Shown here: piece after piece, positions 15,868 to 24,003 of the stretch
Layout: each line of letters opens with the position of its first letter
How positions within the stretch are numbered: position 1 is the stretch's first letter
Assembly: GCA_958367245.1 (NCBI GenBank)
Contig: CATXEA010000007.1
Coordinates: forward strand, 1-64,000
DNA: 64,000 nucleotides
Direction: 5' to 3'
DNA from: an uncultured Blautia sp.
GTDB lineage: Bacteria; Bacillota; Clostridia; Lachnospirales; Lachnospiraceae
Notes under the pieces: model-generated
Told to the model about the DNA's origin: nothing
The model's database searches: none
Seen by the model: only the letters and a program-made list of their open reading frames with translations
Made by a program: the position numbers and the translations under genes

Positions 15868-17151
15868 TTACTTTGTGAAGAAAAGGAAATCAGCGCATGG
15901 ACGCTGGTAATTGCCAATGAGTTTATTCATAACTCTGCCGTTGTAGTAGAGAGTGGAAGAGCCGCCGCCATCCAGATTATAGGCGTATTTACAGTTGTAG
16001 GATTGAAAGATATTTACCATATCCCAGTGATTCAGTCCGGTGTATTCTCCGGTATCTGTGACAAGGAGAACATAGTCATTGGGTTTCACCATGCCTACAG
16101 CCGTACGTGGATAGTATTTCTGGGTTTCAGCCCAGGGAGGCTGGGCTGCGCCGTCCTTAATGAGAATCGGACCGAAGTTATAGGTATCTTTTACTCCTGC
16201 TTTTAAAAGATCCTTTCCGGAAAGTCCCTGAGGAGGTGTGTAAATGGTTCCGTCCTTTTTTACAGCCATAACGCTGTAGCTTGTGGCATAATCACCATAT
16301 ATTTTGCCGTTTTTGATACACATTCCAAGGGGGGAAGGCTTTCCTGTTCCATAGTCGAAAGCGCTTCCGTTAATACCTATGATTCCCTTATTTGCCGAGA
16401 CTGCGCTGGAGGTTGTCTGCCGTGTTCCCCCATAGGTTCCATTGGAGAGAGCGGACTTAAGCTGAGAGGGATTGGAGGTTTTAATATGCGCGACCCAGTA
16501 GGAGATTCCGTGGAGCTTCTTCCTCTGGAGATTGATATTCAGGGTTGCGCTGGTGTATGTATACTTATCCTTGCTTTCTGTTGTGACTGTACGGATGGTG
16601 CGTCTTCCGTTTTTGTCTACATAATATTTCCCGATATTTTTGTTCCTTGCCATAACACCGGTCTTTTTGTCGAAATAATAATAGTATTTCCCGATTTTCT
16701 GCCATCCTGTAGCCATAGTGGAATTGGAGAGAAAATAATACTTTTTACTGCCTTCTGTTTTCCACTTATTTGCGATGGCAACACCCCGATTATCGAAATA
16801 ATATTTATATTTTGTTCCTGTTGCCCAGCGGTTTCGGAACATGGCTCCGTTTTTGCGATTGTAGTAATATTTGTTTCCGGAACGCTTCATCCAGCCTGTA
16901 AACTGCCTTCCGTCTGCCAGACTGTAGTAATAGTAGCCCTTATATTTAATAGAGCCACGGAGAAGCCTGCCCTTGGAATTATAAAAATAATAGTTATTCC
17001 CAATTTTCTGCCAGCCTGTTTTCTTCGAAGTAATGCTGACCTTTGCATTTTCTTTTGATACATAGGAAGCCGCCTGGACGGAAGCTGTGCATGATACGCA
17101 CAGAAGCAAAACCAGAAACAGCATCCCAAGCTGCCTGCGAATCTTTTTCAT
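15868..17151 (-). CDS. Secreted phosphodiester glycosidase (NAGPA type) with wall-binding repeats
   Basis: 427 residues. A signal peptide (1 to about 27, ending SVQAAS) is followed by about six choline/glucan-binding-type repeats (GWQKIGNNYYFYN, GWMKRSGNKYYYN, GWQKIGKYYYYFD; about residues 45-185) that attach to surface polymers. The C-terminal ~220 residues are a phosphodiester glycosidase/DUF2233 domain with GIIGINGSAFDYG, GPILIKDG, RTAVGMV and the closing NLDGGGSSTLYYNG. It probably cleaves a GlcNAc- or sugar-phosphodiester in wall or capsule polymers. RBS TTGGAGA upstream. Substrate unknown. Confidence 0.85.
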   Translation of the reverse strand: MKKIRRQLGMLFLVLLLCVSCTASVQAASYVSKENAKVSITSKKTGWQKIGNNYYFYNSKGRLLRGSIKYKGYYYYSLADGRQFTGWMKRSGNKYYYNRKNGAMFRNRWATGTKYKYYFDNRGVAIANKWKTEGSKKYYFLSNSTMATGWQKIGKYYYYFDKKTGVMARNKNIGKYYVDKNGRRTIRTVTTESKDKYTYTSATLNINLQRKKLHGISYWVAHIKTSNPSQLKSALSNGTYGGTRQTTSSAVSANKGIIGINGSAFDYGTGKPSPLGMCIKNGKIYGDYATSYSVMAVKKDGTIYTPPQGLSGKDLLKAGVKDTYNFGPILIKDGAAQPPWAETQKYYPRTAVGMVKPNDYVLLVTDTGEYTGLNHWDMVNIFQSYNCKYAYNLDGGGSSTLYYNGRVMNKLIGNYQRPCADFLFFTK

Positions 17152-17325
17152 TGTATCGTCTCCAATAATTAAAATGATATTATGATTATATCATAGAATG
17201 ATGAAAAACTGTATTGGGAATTTTATCTAAATATGGAAATGAACTTATTTGAAAATAAAGACATATTTAGTAGAGGGGTTATAGAAAAATAAGGATATGC
17301 AAATTATTATGTATTTGCATATCCT

Positions 17326-17568
17326 TTATCTAATTTCTTGTTCTAAATTATCAAATTCTGTAGTAGAAAAAAATTCTCCAAGTGTAATTTCAAGACCGTC
17401 ACAAAATTTTTTGATTGTTACAATGGAAATATCACGGCGTCGCTTGTCCATCATACTGTATGCGGTAGAAGGGGTGACACCGGATATATTTGCGAGCTCG
17501 TTGATTCGTATATTTCTCTCGTTGCATAAAGTGAGAAAACGATTAGCAACAGCATCTTTTACGTTCAT
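17326..17568 (-). CDS. Small XRE-family repressor, copy A
   Basis: 80 residues, a bare helix-turn-helix domain of the Cro/C1 type: NELANISGVTPSTAYSMMDK forms helices 2-3, followed by IVTIKKFCDGLEITLGEFF. The ATG at 17566-17568 has GAGGTG 6 bases upstream, exactly as in copy B at 18148; the two share about 80% identity. Upstream is the palindrome GCAAATGCGTA/TACGCACTTGC, a likely operator. It probably represses itself and the divergent transcript. Confidence 0.88.
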   Translation of the reverse strand: MNVKDAVANRFLTLCNERNIRINELANISGVTPSTAYSMMDKRRRDISIVTIKKFCDGLEITLGEFFSTTEFDNLEQEIR

Positions 17569-17603
17569 AAGATTCACCTCAAGTATATTCTACATTTATA
17601 TGT

Positions 17604-17650
17604 GCAAATGCGTATACGCACTTGCGTAATATTGAAGTATGATTTATAAT
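17604..17650. promoter_or_regulatory. Operator palindrome and divergent promoter, module A
   Basis: A 22-bp inverted repeat centred on CGTATACG (17604-17625, one mismatch) overlaps a plus-strand promoter TTGCGT (17622-17627), 17 bases, TATAAT (17645-17650). The same core recurs at module B (18427). Confidence 0.6.
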
Positions 17651-17805
17651 ATAAGAAATAGTTTTTGAAGAGCTAATGTTTTTATTCGCTGAAATTCAGA
17701 AAGAACAAAGATGGATAAAAGAAGTAGTTAAAAACAAGATTCGTAAAAGTTATATTTATATACCTTTAAGGGTTTTGCAAATAAAAATCAGAAAGGAGGA
17801 TATTT

Positions 17806-17942
17806 ATGAAGTTTGTGGTGTCTCAGATGGTAATTTTGATATAAAGTACAAAAATTGCGGTATATGTCTAGAGAATCCATATCATTGTACGTTTCCTGCT
17901 ATTACCAAGGAAAATAAAGAGTTTGCAATCAGGGCATTTTAA
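17806..17942 (+). pseudogene. Possible broken small gene downstream of module A
   Basis: A fine ribosome site AAAGGAGG (17792-17799) and ATG 17806 open a frame that stops after 12 codons (MKFVVSQMVILI). A shift of frame near 17825 would continue as DGNFDIKYKNCGICLENPYH and on to the TAA at 17940-17942, a cysteine-containing peptide of about 45 residues in total. Together with the TATAAT promoter at 17645 this suggests a small gene disrupted by an indel. A longer frame from 17676 through the same region lacks a ribosome site. No family recognised. Confidence 0.35.
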
Positions 17943-18147
17943 TATAAAAGCCTATCGCAATATAGGACTTAAAATTGTTTAAATATATTGCGAAACGAAA
18001 AGTTAGGTAAAGCTTAGTACGCTTAGAGGGGGCGATTATCTTCTTTGGATTATAAGCGTAATTTGTAGAGAAAGGAATTAAACGATTAACAAAGAAAAAA
18101 TGAGTATAGAAAAATAAACGATATTCGATTAGAAAAATCTATATCAT
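17943..18147. other. AT-rich spacer without visible gene
   Basis: No reading frame or clear hairpin stands out. A 9-base TATATTGCGA-like stretch and GGGGGCG at about 18029 are the only departures from AT-rich sequence. Confidence 0.5.
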
Positions 18148-18384
18148 TTATTTTTTACTCAAATTATCAAATTCTGGTGTGGAGAAAAAGTCCCCAAGTG
18201 TAATTTCAAGACCGTCACAAAATTTTTTGATTGTTACGATAGAAACATCGCGACGCCGTGTATCCATCATGCTATAAGCAGTGGAAGGAGTGACCTTTGA
18301 TATATTTGCAAGCTGATTAATATGCATATTTCTATCATGACATAAATTGAGAAAGCGGTTTGCAACAGCATCTTTAACATTCAT
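18148..18384 (-). CDS. Small XRE-family repressor, copy B
   Basis: 78 residues, paralogue of the protein at 17326 (shared NVKDAVANRFL, VTPSTAYSMMD and IVTIKKFCDGLEITLG). Differences cluster in helix 1 and the C-terminal tail, while the recognition helix is nearly unchanged, so both may bind the same operator type. ATG at 18382-18384 with GAGGTG 6 bases ahead. It diverges from the small membrane gene at 18511 with a perfect inverted repeat between them. Confidence 0.88.
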   Translation of the reverse strand: MNVKDAVANRFLNLCHDRNMHINQLANISKVTPSTAYSMMDTRRRDVSIVTIKKFCDGLEITLGDFFSTPEFDNLSKK

Positions 18385-18426
18385 TATATTCACCTCACCA
18401 ATATTTTACAATTATATATGCAAAAC

Positions 18427-18465
18427 GTATACGCATTAGCGTATACAAAGAGAATGATTTATATT
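18427..18465. promoter_or_regulatory. Operator and divergent promoter, module B
   Basis: GTATACGC (18427-18434), spacer ATTA, GCGTATAC (18439-18446) is a perfect inverted repeat. A plus-strand promoter TTAGCG (18436-18441), 18 bases, TATATT (18460-18465) overlaps it, so repressor binding would block transcription of 18511-19603. Confidence 0.65.
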
Positions 18466-18510
18466 AATAGTGTTTTACAAAAAAGTATTTTTAGAAGGAG
18501 GAGAAAAAAT

Positions 18511-18681
18511 ATGCCATTAGTTATTTTTATATGGGGATGTATTATCTGGGCAGCCATAACAAGTTGGCGAGAAAAAAAGAAACGAGAAGAAGATGAGATG
18601 TGGAGAAGATTAGGGGAAAGTATGAAACAGAAAGATGCAGAGCGAGAAAGATTAAAAAATTCGTATACGATTGACGATTAG
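18511..18681 (+). CDS. Small single-pass membrane protein
   Basis: 56 residues from ATG 18511, which follows AGAAGGAGGAG. One N-terminal membrane helix (LVIFIWGCIIWAAITSW, about 3-19) is followed by a highly charged helical tail rich in K, R and E. The longer frame from 18418 has no ribosome site and overlaps the operator. It ends 13 bases before the next gene, so they form an operon under the XRE repressor. No family recognised. Its size and shape resemble small holin-like or toxin-like proteins, but nothing specific supports this. Confidence 0.65.
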   Translation: MPLVIFIWGCIIWAAITSWREKKKREEDEMWRRLGESMKQKDAERERLKNSYTIDD

Positions 18682-18694
18682 GAGAAGAGGATTA

Positions 18695-19603
18695 ATGGAA
18701 AAAGAAAAATTAATACAGTATTTACAGGATATTGTAACTCTGGAGACGCAAAAAAGAATTGCTGGAAAGACGTACAATGAATTTCTTATTATAGAAAAGG
18801 ACTATCAAAATGTGAAAGGTGTGGTTTTAAAAGCAAATTATGTTTGTCCTTCTATACTGAGAAGGCTTGACTGGGTATCATTGATTATGAAAATTATTGT
18901 GGGTTTTTTTATAGAAGGGATGGCTGCGCTGTTTCTTAAATGGTCACTTATTTTTGCACTCATGATGATTAATATAGAAATAGATTCCCAAACAGCGGAG
19001 ATAGTTTCATTTTTGGTGTGTGTGTTAGGTGGTAATATCTGGATTGTTCGAGATGAGGTTTTAAAAGCACAAAATAGGATTGCACAAGAATTACAGGCGT
19101 ATACTTTATATAGAGAGAAAGTAAAAACAGGAAAAATAATATTAGCACAAATCCAGGAGAATAAACCAGAATTAAAGAAAATTTATGGAGAATGCGATCA
19201 AAATTTAAAAAAATTATATGATTTGAATGTAATACATTCAAATTACCATTCTTTGGAGGCGTGTGGAATGTTTTTACAATATCTGAAAACAGGACGTACG
19301 CACTGTCTGGAACAGAGAGGAGGGGATGTAGGCGCGTATAATTTATATGAAAATGATTTGAAATATAAACAAATAAAAACACAATTGGATCAAGTACTAA
19401 GAAATCAGCAGATTTTATACGGAGTATTAAACGAAATCAATAATAATGTTAATGGCTTATGTGAGAGTGTTAGAAGAATAGAACAACATACACAGCAGAC
19501 AGCCTATAATACCAAAGTTAGTGCATGGTGTAATGCGGCAACTGCAATGAACATACAGGCATTAAAACGAATGCAGGAGAACTATATTCTTTATCAAAAA
19601 TAG
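18695..19603 (+). CDS. Unknown membrane protein with coiled-coil C-terminus
   Basis: 302 residues from ATG 18695 with GGAG and AGAGG just upstream. Residues 1-45 are helical and polar (MEKEKLIQYLQDIVTLETQK). Two or three hydrophobic segments lie at about 52-85 and 95-115. The rest is a long amphipathic region with a QLDQVLRNQQILYGVLNEIN coiled-coil stretch. A LEACGMFLQYLKTGR element is shared with the decayed copy at 20216. No known domain. It belongs to the XRE-controlled operon; low GC and a decaying paralogue nearby suggest horizontally acquired or fast-evolving genes. Confidence 0.7.
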   Translation: MEKEKLIQYLQDIVTLETQKRIAGKTYNEFLIIEKDYQNVKGVVLKANYVCPSILRRLDWVSLIMKIIVGFFIEGMAALFLKWSLIFALMMINIEIDSQTAEIVSFLVCVLGGNIWIVRDEVLKAQNRIAQELQAYTLYREKVKTGKIILAQIQENKPELKKIYGECDQNLKKLYDLNVIHSNYHSLEACGMFLQYLKTGRTHCLEQRGGDVGAYNLYENDLKYKQIKTQLDQVLRNQQILYGVLNEINNNVNGLCESVRRIEQHTQQTAYNTKVSAWCNAATAMNIQALKRMQENYILYQK

Positions 19604-19824
19604 GAACTATATATATAATGAAAAATGGTTGAGATGGACTTTGAGAATGATTCAGTATCTTTTGAAATTGTAAGTGTAAAAATCCGGTCTTTATTTTTGT
19701 ATTAGAACCTGATTCCGAGTGAAAACGGAGAAATCCGGAAGAATGTAGTCAAGGAGAATGCTATTATTAAACTGGGAATAGGGATATGATGAAATTAATG
19801 AGATAACTTATTGAGGTGAGAGAA
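19604..19824. other. Intergenic stretch, no clear gene
   Basis: AT-rich. A 26-codon frame at 19625-19705 (MVEMDFENDSVSFEI...) has no ribosome site and may be a remnant. Confidence 0.4.
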
Positions 19825-20169
19825 ATGAAAATGAAAAGCGTAAGATATGGTATGGTATGTGGTATGGTTTTGGGAATGTGTTTGCTTACTGCATGCGAAA
19901 AAACTGAGGAAAAATCAGAAATAGTAGGAACTTGGAATGATGTTGATGGAGTCGGCAAATTTATTTTTAATGAAGATGGAACATGGATGTATGACTCCAA
20001 TCAACCGGCAAATGGTACATGGACAATTACCGAAGGAAAAAATGAAATTCAAATGCCATCTCAGTCTGGTTTGGGACAGGATATGCTGCATGTAGGAGGA
20101 GTGCATGAATATTCTATTGAAGGAGATATATTGAATCTAGATGGGGTAGGAGAATTTGAAAAGGAGTGA
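19825..20169 (+). CDS. Small lipoprotein of unknown function
   Basis: 114 residues from ATG 19825 (GAGGTG 6 bases upstream). A signal peptide ends in the lipobox LLTAC, so the mature protein is tethered to the outer face of the membrane. The mature part is a short beta-rich domain (EIVGTWNDVDGVGKFIFNED, then NGTWTITEGKNEIQM), like the lipocalin-like 'GTW' domains in small Firmicutes lipoproteins. It lies between an unknown membrane gene and a pseudogene related to that gene. Function unknown. Confidence 0.75.
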   Translation: MKMKSVRYGMVCGMVLGMCLLTACEKTEEKSEIVGTWNDVDGVGKFIFNEDGTWMYDSNQPANGTWTITEGKNEIQMPSQSGLGQDMLHVGGVHEYSIEGDILNLDGVGEFEKE

Positions 20170-20215
20170 AACAGTAAATCAGTTTAAACATAAATAGTAG
20201 AGGGAAGAGCTTTAG

Positions 20216-20779
20216 ATGAAAAAGAGAAACTGATTGATTATTTAGAGAATGTTTATCAGTTACAACTGCAGAATAAAATTGAAAAAGATACAATTTTGCA
20301 CTCAAAAAAAAAGGAATAAGAAGTTATGCAAGCAATGTCATTAATCAACAGAAATGCTTGCGGAACTTTTCTTGAATATTTGCTATCTGGAAGATTAATT
20401 GTGTTGGATGCAGTGGTGCATATATAGTATTCGAAGGAAATTTATTTCATAGACATATTGCAGATAAGCTGGATCAGATTATGGAAAATCAAAAAATATT
20501 AATTCGAGGGCAAAAAGAAATGTCTCAAAAAATTGATACACTGCTTTATGGTGTAGAAAAATATATGAGAAATTTTGGGGAATGAATCAAGACTTAAAAA
20601 AGATTGCTCGTGCCGAAGAAATGAATGCTTTTTATAATTCTATTACAACGTATAATACTTCCGTGATGCGCAAAATAAGTGAAAACTATTATTATATGAT
20701 GCCGGGGTCAAAACATAGCGTTTTAAGCGATATAGAGTGGAAAAATGTTAAGCTTATCAATGAAATAGAGGGTAAGTAG
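20216..20779 (+). pseudogene. Decayed copy of the membrane/coiled-coil gene at 18695
   Basis: Pieces matching the intact gene occur in order but in different frames. DEKEKLIDYLENVYQLQLQ (from 20215) matches EKEKLIQYLQDIVTLETQ. NACGTFLEYLLSGR (about 20355) matches EACGMFLQYLKTGR. GAYIVFEGNL...KLDQIMENQKIL (about 20415-20510) matches GAYNLYENDL...QLDQVLRNQQIL. The 65-codon frame 20582-20779 (YNTSVMRKISENYYYM) matches the C-terminus. The segment for the membrane helices is deleted and at least three frameshifts are needed, including one immediately after the ATG at 20216. A C-terminal peptide could still be made. Confidence 0.75.
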
Positions 20780-20863
20780 AATCATATCTTCCATGACTTT
20801 ATACATAACTGCAATTCCCTCCTTACGTTCTTTGAAGAATCTTACTCGATTAGCCAAGTTTCC

Positions 20864-20895
20864 AAAAAAACAACCGACACCTAAAGTGCCGGTTG
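20864..20895 (-). terminator. Intrinsic terminator for the cysteine-rich gene
   Basis: Minus strand: 10-bp stem CAACCGGCAC/GTGTCGGTTG (20871-20895, one mismatch) followed by seven T residues (20864-20870). Confidence 0.85.
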
Positions 20896-20906
20896 TTTTG
20901 CCGAAA

Positions 20907-21098
20907 TCAATAATTATACGCCCCTTCATAGGCATTGCACCGTTCTTTTTTGCGTGAGAGGTCTACGCAGGTGCTGCAGCGGTCGCAGAATTCCTGTTCA
21001 TAGCAGGTTGCGCAGGCGCAGCCCTTGCAGTTCTCACGATGGTATTCCGGTGTGCAGGTAAAGGGAAGACTGTTTTTGTTGTCGTTCTCATTACTCAT
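20907..21098 (-). CDS. Small cysteine-rich protein, probably metal-binding
   Basis: 63 residues from the ATG at 21096-21098, which is 10 bases after GGGAG; nearer GTG and ATG codons are too close to that site. Nine cysteines, most of them in CKGCACATCYEQEFCDRCST, give a C-x2-C-x-C-x2-C-x4-C-x2-C-x2-C spacing that suggests zinc or an iron-sulfur site. The C-terminus is polar and ends YEGAYNY. No signal peptide. A dedicated terminator follows. No family recognised by name. Confidence 0.7.
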   Translation of the reverse strand: MSNENDNKNSLPFTCTPEYHRENCKGCACATCYEQEFCDRCSTCVDLSRKKERCNAYEGAYNY

Positions 21099-21163
21099 AT
21101 ACATCACGCTCCCTTTTGTATGATACGTTCATTGTACATCCGGAAAGAGTGAAATACAAGTCA

Positions 21164-22027
21164 TTAATAATCTGCCTTATGGTAAAATCTTCCGTTAATA
21201 TAGTCTGTTTTAATGATATTTACGAAAGCCTGAGGGTCTACCTCATGTACTTTTTTTACCAGATGCTTTGCTTCCTCACGGGAAACAACGGAGTAGAGAA
21301 GGCTTAATTCCTCGTTGGAGTAACAGCCGTGTCCCTCGAACTGTGTAGCGCTGTGATTGGTAAGCTGTGAAATCTCTTCATATACCTTTTGCGGTTCCTT
21401 TGTGACAATAAAAAGCGTGTGCTTTTTATATTTCTGGTGAAGCATCTGAACTACCTGAGTAGAAGTAAACTGGAAGATAATGGAGTAAAGAGCCTTATCC
21501 CAGCCGAAGAACACACCGGCGATAACGAGGATAATAGCATTGACTCCAAGGATGTAATTCCAGATATCCTTGCCGTTTTTTTCGGAAAAATAAATGGCAA
21601 GGAAATCAAGACCTCCGCTGCAGGTATTTCCGATCAGACACAGGCTGATGCACAGACCGTTTATCAAACCGCCGAAGATACAGGTAAGAAGCGTATCGTA
21701 GGTAATCGGCTGAGCCGGAATCAGGTCTGTAAGGAAACTGGAAAGAAAAATCATACAGCATGAGCTGATCGTGAATTTCTTCCCGATAAACTTAAAGCCG
21801 ATGATAACCGGAAAAGCGTTCAGCGCCAGATTGACCAGAGAGTAAGGAAGGACAATCCCCATATATTTCTCACAAAGGTTTATCAGAAGAAGAGAAAGTC
21901 CTGTAAGTCCACCCGGAAAAAGTCCTCCTGCGCGGACAAAGGTTTTGATATTTACAGCAAAAATAACAGCGGCTATACAGGCACAGCCAAAGCGTTTGAT
22001 TTCGTGTTTTAAATTCATTTGTTCCAT
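21164..22027 (-). CDS. YitT-family membrane protein (DUF161/DUF2179)
   Basis: 287 residues from the ATG at 22025-22027, close after GGGGG; an upstream in-frame extension to 22099 runs into the next gene. Five or six membrane helices include the family stretches AGGLFPGGLTGLSLLLINL and GNTCSGGLDFLAIYFS. The C-terminal ~75 residues form the soluble DUF2179 domain (TLFIVTKEPQKVYEEISQL, then a GCYSNEELSLLYSVVSREE region) thought to bind a ligand. Transport substrate is unknown. It follows the methyltransferase gene on the same strand. Confidence 0.9.
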   Translation of the reverse strand: MEQMNLKHEIKRFGCACIAAVIFAVNIKTFVRAGGLFPGGLTGLSLLLINLCEKYMGIVLPYSLVNLALNAFPVIIGFKFIGKKFTISSCCMIFLSSFLTDLIPAQPITYDTLLTCIFGGLINGLCISLCLIGNTCSGGLDFLAIYFSEKNGKDIWNYILGVNAIILVIAGVFFGWDKALYSIIFQFTSTQVVQMLHQKYKKHTLFIVTKEPQKVYEEISQLTNHSATQFEGHGCYSNEELSLLYSVVSREEAKHLVKKVHEVDPQAFVNIIKTDYINGRFYHKADY

Positions 22028-22055
22028 AAAAGCCCCCACAATTACAGATTTAGAA

Positions 22056-22916
22056 TTATTCTGCTTCCCAGCGTCCGGATGCGCCGCAGGGAAGAACAAG
22101 CCCGTTAGAAGATACCGGAAGACCGATTTCCTGAGAATCTACATGACCGCCCCACTTTTTAAGTTCTGTGGAAAGCATGTAAGTCAAAACAGCAGGAGCA
22201 AGTCCTGTGGTGTAAGAATTGATCAGGAAAAACAGCGGCTTATCGCTTAAAAGCTGCGCGCATAATTTCACGAGATCATGGATACAGTCCTCAATCTTCC
22301 AGATTTCGCCTTTCGGACCTCTGCCGTAGGAAGGAGGGTCCATGATAATGGCGTCATAGTGATTGCCGCGGCGAATCTCACGCTCTACGAATTTCACACA
22401 GTCATCTACAAGCCAGCGGATTGGTGCGTCAGAAAGACCGGAAGCTGCGGCGTTTTCTTTTGCCCAGGTCACCATACCCTTGGAAGCGTCTACATGAGTG
22501 ACGCTTGCTCCTGCGGCAGCCGCTGCAAGGGTAGCGCCTCCTGTGTAGGCGAAAAGATTCAGAACCTTGATTGGTCGTCCTGCATTTCTGATTTTATTGC
22601 CGAACCAGTCCCAGTTCACTGCCTGTTCAGGGAAAAGTCCGGTGTGTTTGAAGCTGAAAGGCTTCAGGTGAAAGGTGAGATTTTTGTAATGGAGATCCCA
22701 TTGCTCGGGAAGGTCAAAAAATTCCCATTCTCCGCCTCCTTTTTTGCTTCTGTGATAATGGCCGTTCATTTTTTTCCAGCCCTTTTCAGTCTTTGGTGTA
22801 TTCCAGATTACCTGAGGGTCCGGGCGAACCAGAAGGTAATCGCCCCAGCGTTCTAATTTTTCACCGCTGGAGGTGTCGATGACTTCATATTCTTTCCATC
22901 CATCTGCAATCCACAT
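22056..22916 (-). CDS. Class I SAM-dependent methyltransferase, RlmI-like core
   Basis: 286 residues. The SAM-binding motif VLNLFAYTGGATLAAAAAGA (about 130-150) and catalytic MDPPSYGRGPKGE (about 190-203) match the COG1092 group of 23S rRNA cytosine methyltransferases. It lacks the N-terminal PUA domain of RlmI, so the substrate may be rRNA or another nucleic acid; the exact target is not certain. Start at ATG 22914-22916 after GAGGT. It ends 28 bases before the YitT start. Confidence 0.82.
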   Translation of the reverse strand: MWIADGWKEYEVIDTSSGEKLERWGDYLLVRPDPQVIWNTPKTEKGWKKMNGHYHRSKKGGGEWEFFDLPEQWDLHYKNLTFHLKPFSFKHTGLFPEQAVNWDWFGNKIRNAGRPIKVLNLFAYTGGATLAAAAAGASVTHVDASKGMVTWAKENAAASGLSDAPIRWLVDDCVKFVEREIRRGNHYDAIIMDPPSYGRGPKGEIWKIEDCIHDLVKLCAQLLSDKPLFFLINSYTTGLAPAVLTYMLSTELKKWGGHVDSQEIGLPVSSNGLVLPCGASGRWEAE

Positions 22917-22945
22917 AATGTATATTTACCTCTTTCTGATTTTTA

Positions 22946-23938
22946 TTAAACCCGGGCTAGTTTATCCATAACCAGACGGTAAATCCGTTTATAGGTTGCC
23001 ATGGAATAGTGAAGCCCGTCGTCTGTTTCGTTGTCGTAAACGTCGTTGTTGGTGCTGTAACCGTATTTAGTCAGCCGTGTATGAGTGTCCAGATAAGTAA
23101 ACCTGCTGCTGAGGACGTTCTGCAGAGCAAGGTTGAAATATCGTACGTCTTCCTCTCTTCTCAGGGCTGCATGACCTTTGAGCATACAGGAGTTTAAAGG
23201 ATTGACGGACATATAAAAAAGCCGGCAGTTTTTGGAAGTGAGCGTTCTTCCAATTCTGTTGAAATAAGAACCGTAAAGCTTTGCCAGAGCATCGCAGTCC
23301 GGCCCTCTGCCATTTACATAGCGAAGGTCGTTGATGCCCAGATTAAAAACAATCGCGATAGGTTTTCGATTGGAAGCAGGACCTTCAGCCTGAATCTTAT
23401 TCTTTAAAAGTGCATAGCCTTCTTCCTGAAACCAGCGTATCCCCTGGCCGCTTTTGCAGACGAAGTCCAGATGCTCCATAAAATCTTCGTCGCACTGCCG
23501 ACGGAAGGTTTCTTTCATTTTATAAGTTCTGGAATCTCCTACAAAGATTACCTTGGAATATTTACGGCGGTTTACTCCGGGAAGCTCCCATGGGTCAGGG
23601 TCGGTTTCATTTGCCCTGTTAAAAAAGACAGGATAAAGCTTCATATCTTTTTTTATGCTGATTACTTGTCCTGCATAATATTTCGGATTATTTCTCTGGC
23701 CTTTTCTGGTTGACCAGCCAAGGAAGGTGTAGCCTTCCGGATTTTTCATTCCCGGAAGTTTTTTATGACCGGATCTGATCGTATACTTGCGAAGAATGCT
23801 GCCATTTCTCCGGTAAAGGGTAAGATGAGCTTCCTGCCCTCTGGAAGAAGCGGAGGATGAGGCATGAACGGCATTTACGCTACATAATGCTGTAAAAATC
23901 AGAAGCCACAATACAAGCAGTCTCTTAATTTTTCTCAT
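22946..23938 (-). CDS. Secreted SGNH/GDSL hydrolase with InlB-type repeat
   Basis: 330 residues. Signal peptide (1 to about 26, ending VHASS). Residues about 38-105 carry one Listeria-Bacteroides/InlB B-type repeat (GYTFLGWSTRKG). The SGNH domain follows: block I FVGDSRTYKM (Ser nucleophile, about 135), block III FNLGINDLRY and block V DDGLHYS with the catalytic Asp and His. Such enzymes deacetylate or hydrolyse esters on wall or host glycans. The RBS (AAAGGA) is 15 bases from the ATG, so translation may be weak. A 9-bp hairpin lies 36 bases upstream. Confidence 0.85.
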   Translation of the reverse strand: MRKIKRLLVLWLLIFTALCSVNAVHASSSASSRGQEAHLTLYRRNGSILRKYTIRSGHKKLPGMKNPEGYTFLGWSTRKGQRNNPKYYAGQVISIKKDMKLYPVFFNRANETDPDPWELPGVNRRKYSKVIFVGDSRTYKMKETFRRQCDEDFMEHLDFVCKSGQGIRWFQEEGYALLKNKIQAEGPASNRKPIAIVFNLGINDLRYVNGRGPDCDALAKLYGSYFNRIGRTLTSKNCRLFYMSVNPLNSCMLKGHAALRREEDVRYFNLALQNVLSSRFTYLDTHTRLTKYGYSTNNDVYDNETDDGLHYSMATYKRIYRLVMDKLARV

Positions 23939-23973
23939 AATAAATAGAAACAGTCCTTTCTTAAAAATAATGA

Positions 23974-24003
23974 TTATCCGGAGGAAGTATAAAGTCCGGA
24001 TAA
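23974..24003. other. 9-bp inverted repeat in the 23.94-24.24 kb intergenic region
   Basis: TTATCCGGA (23974-23982) and TCCGGATAA (23995-24003) are perfect arms with a 12-base loop. It could be an operator of the SGNH gene. The rest of 23939-24239 holds only AT-rich sequence and the promoter at 24151. Confidence 0.5.
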
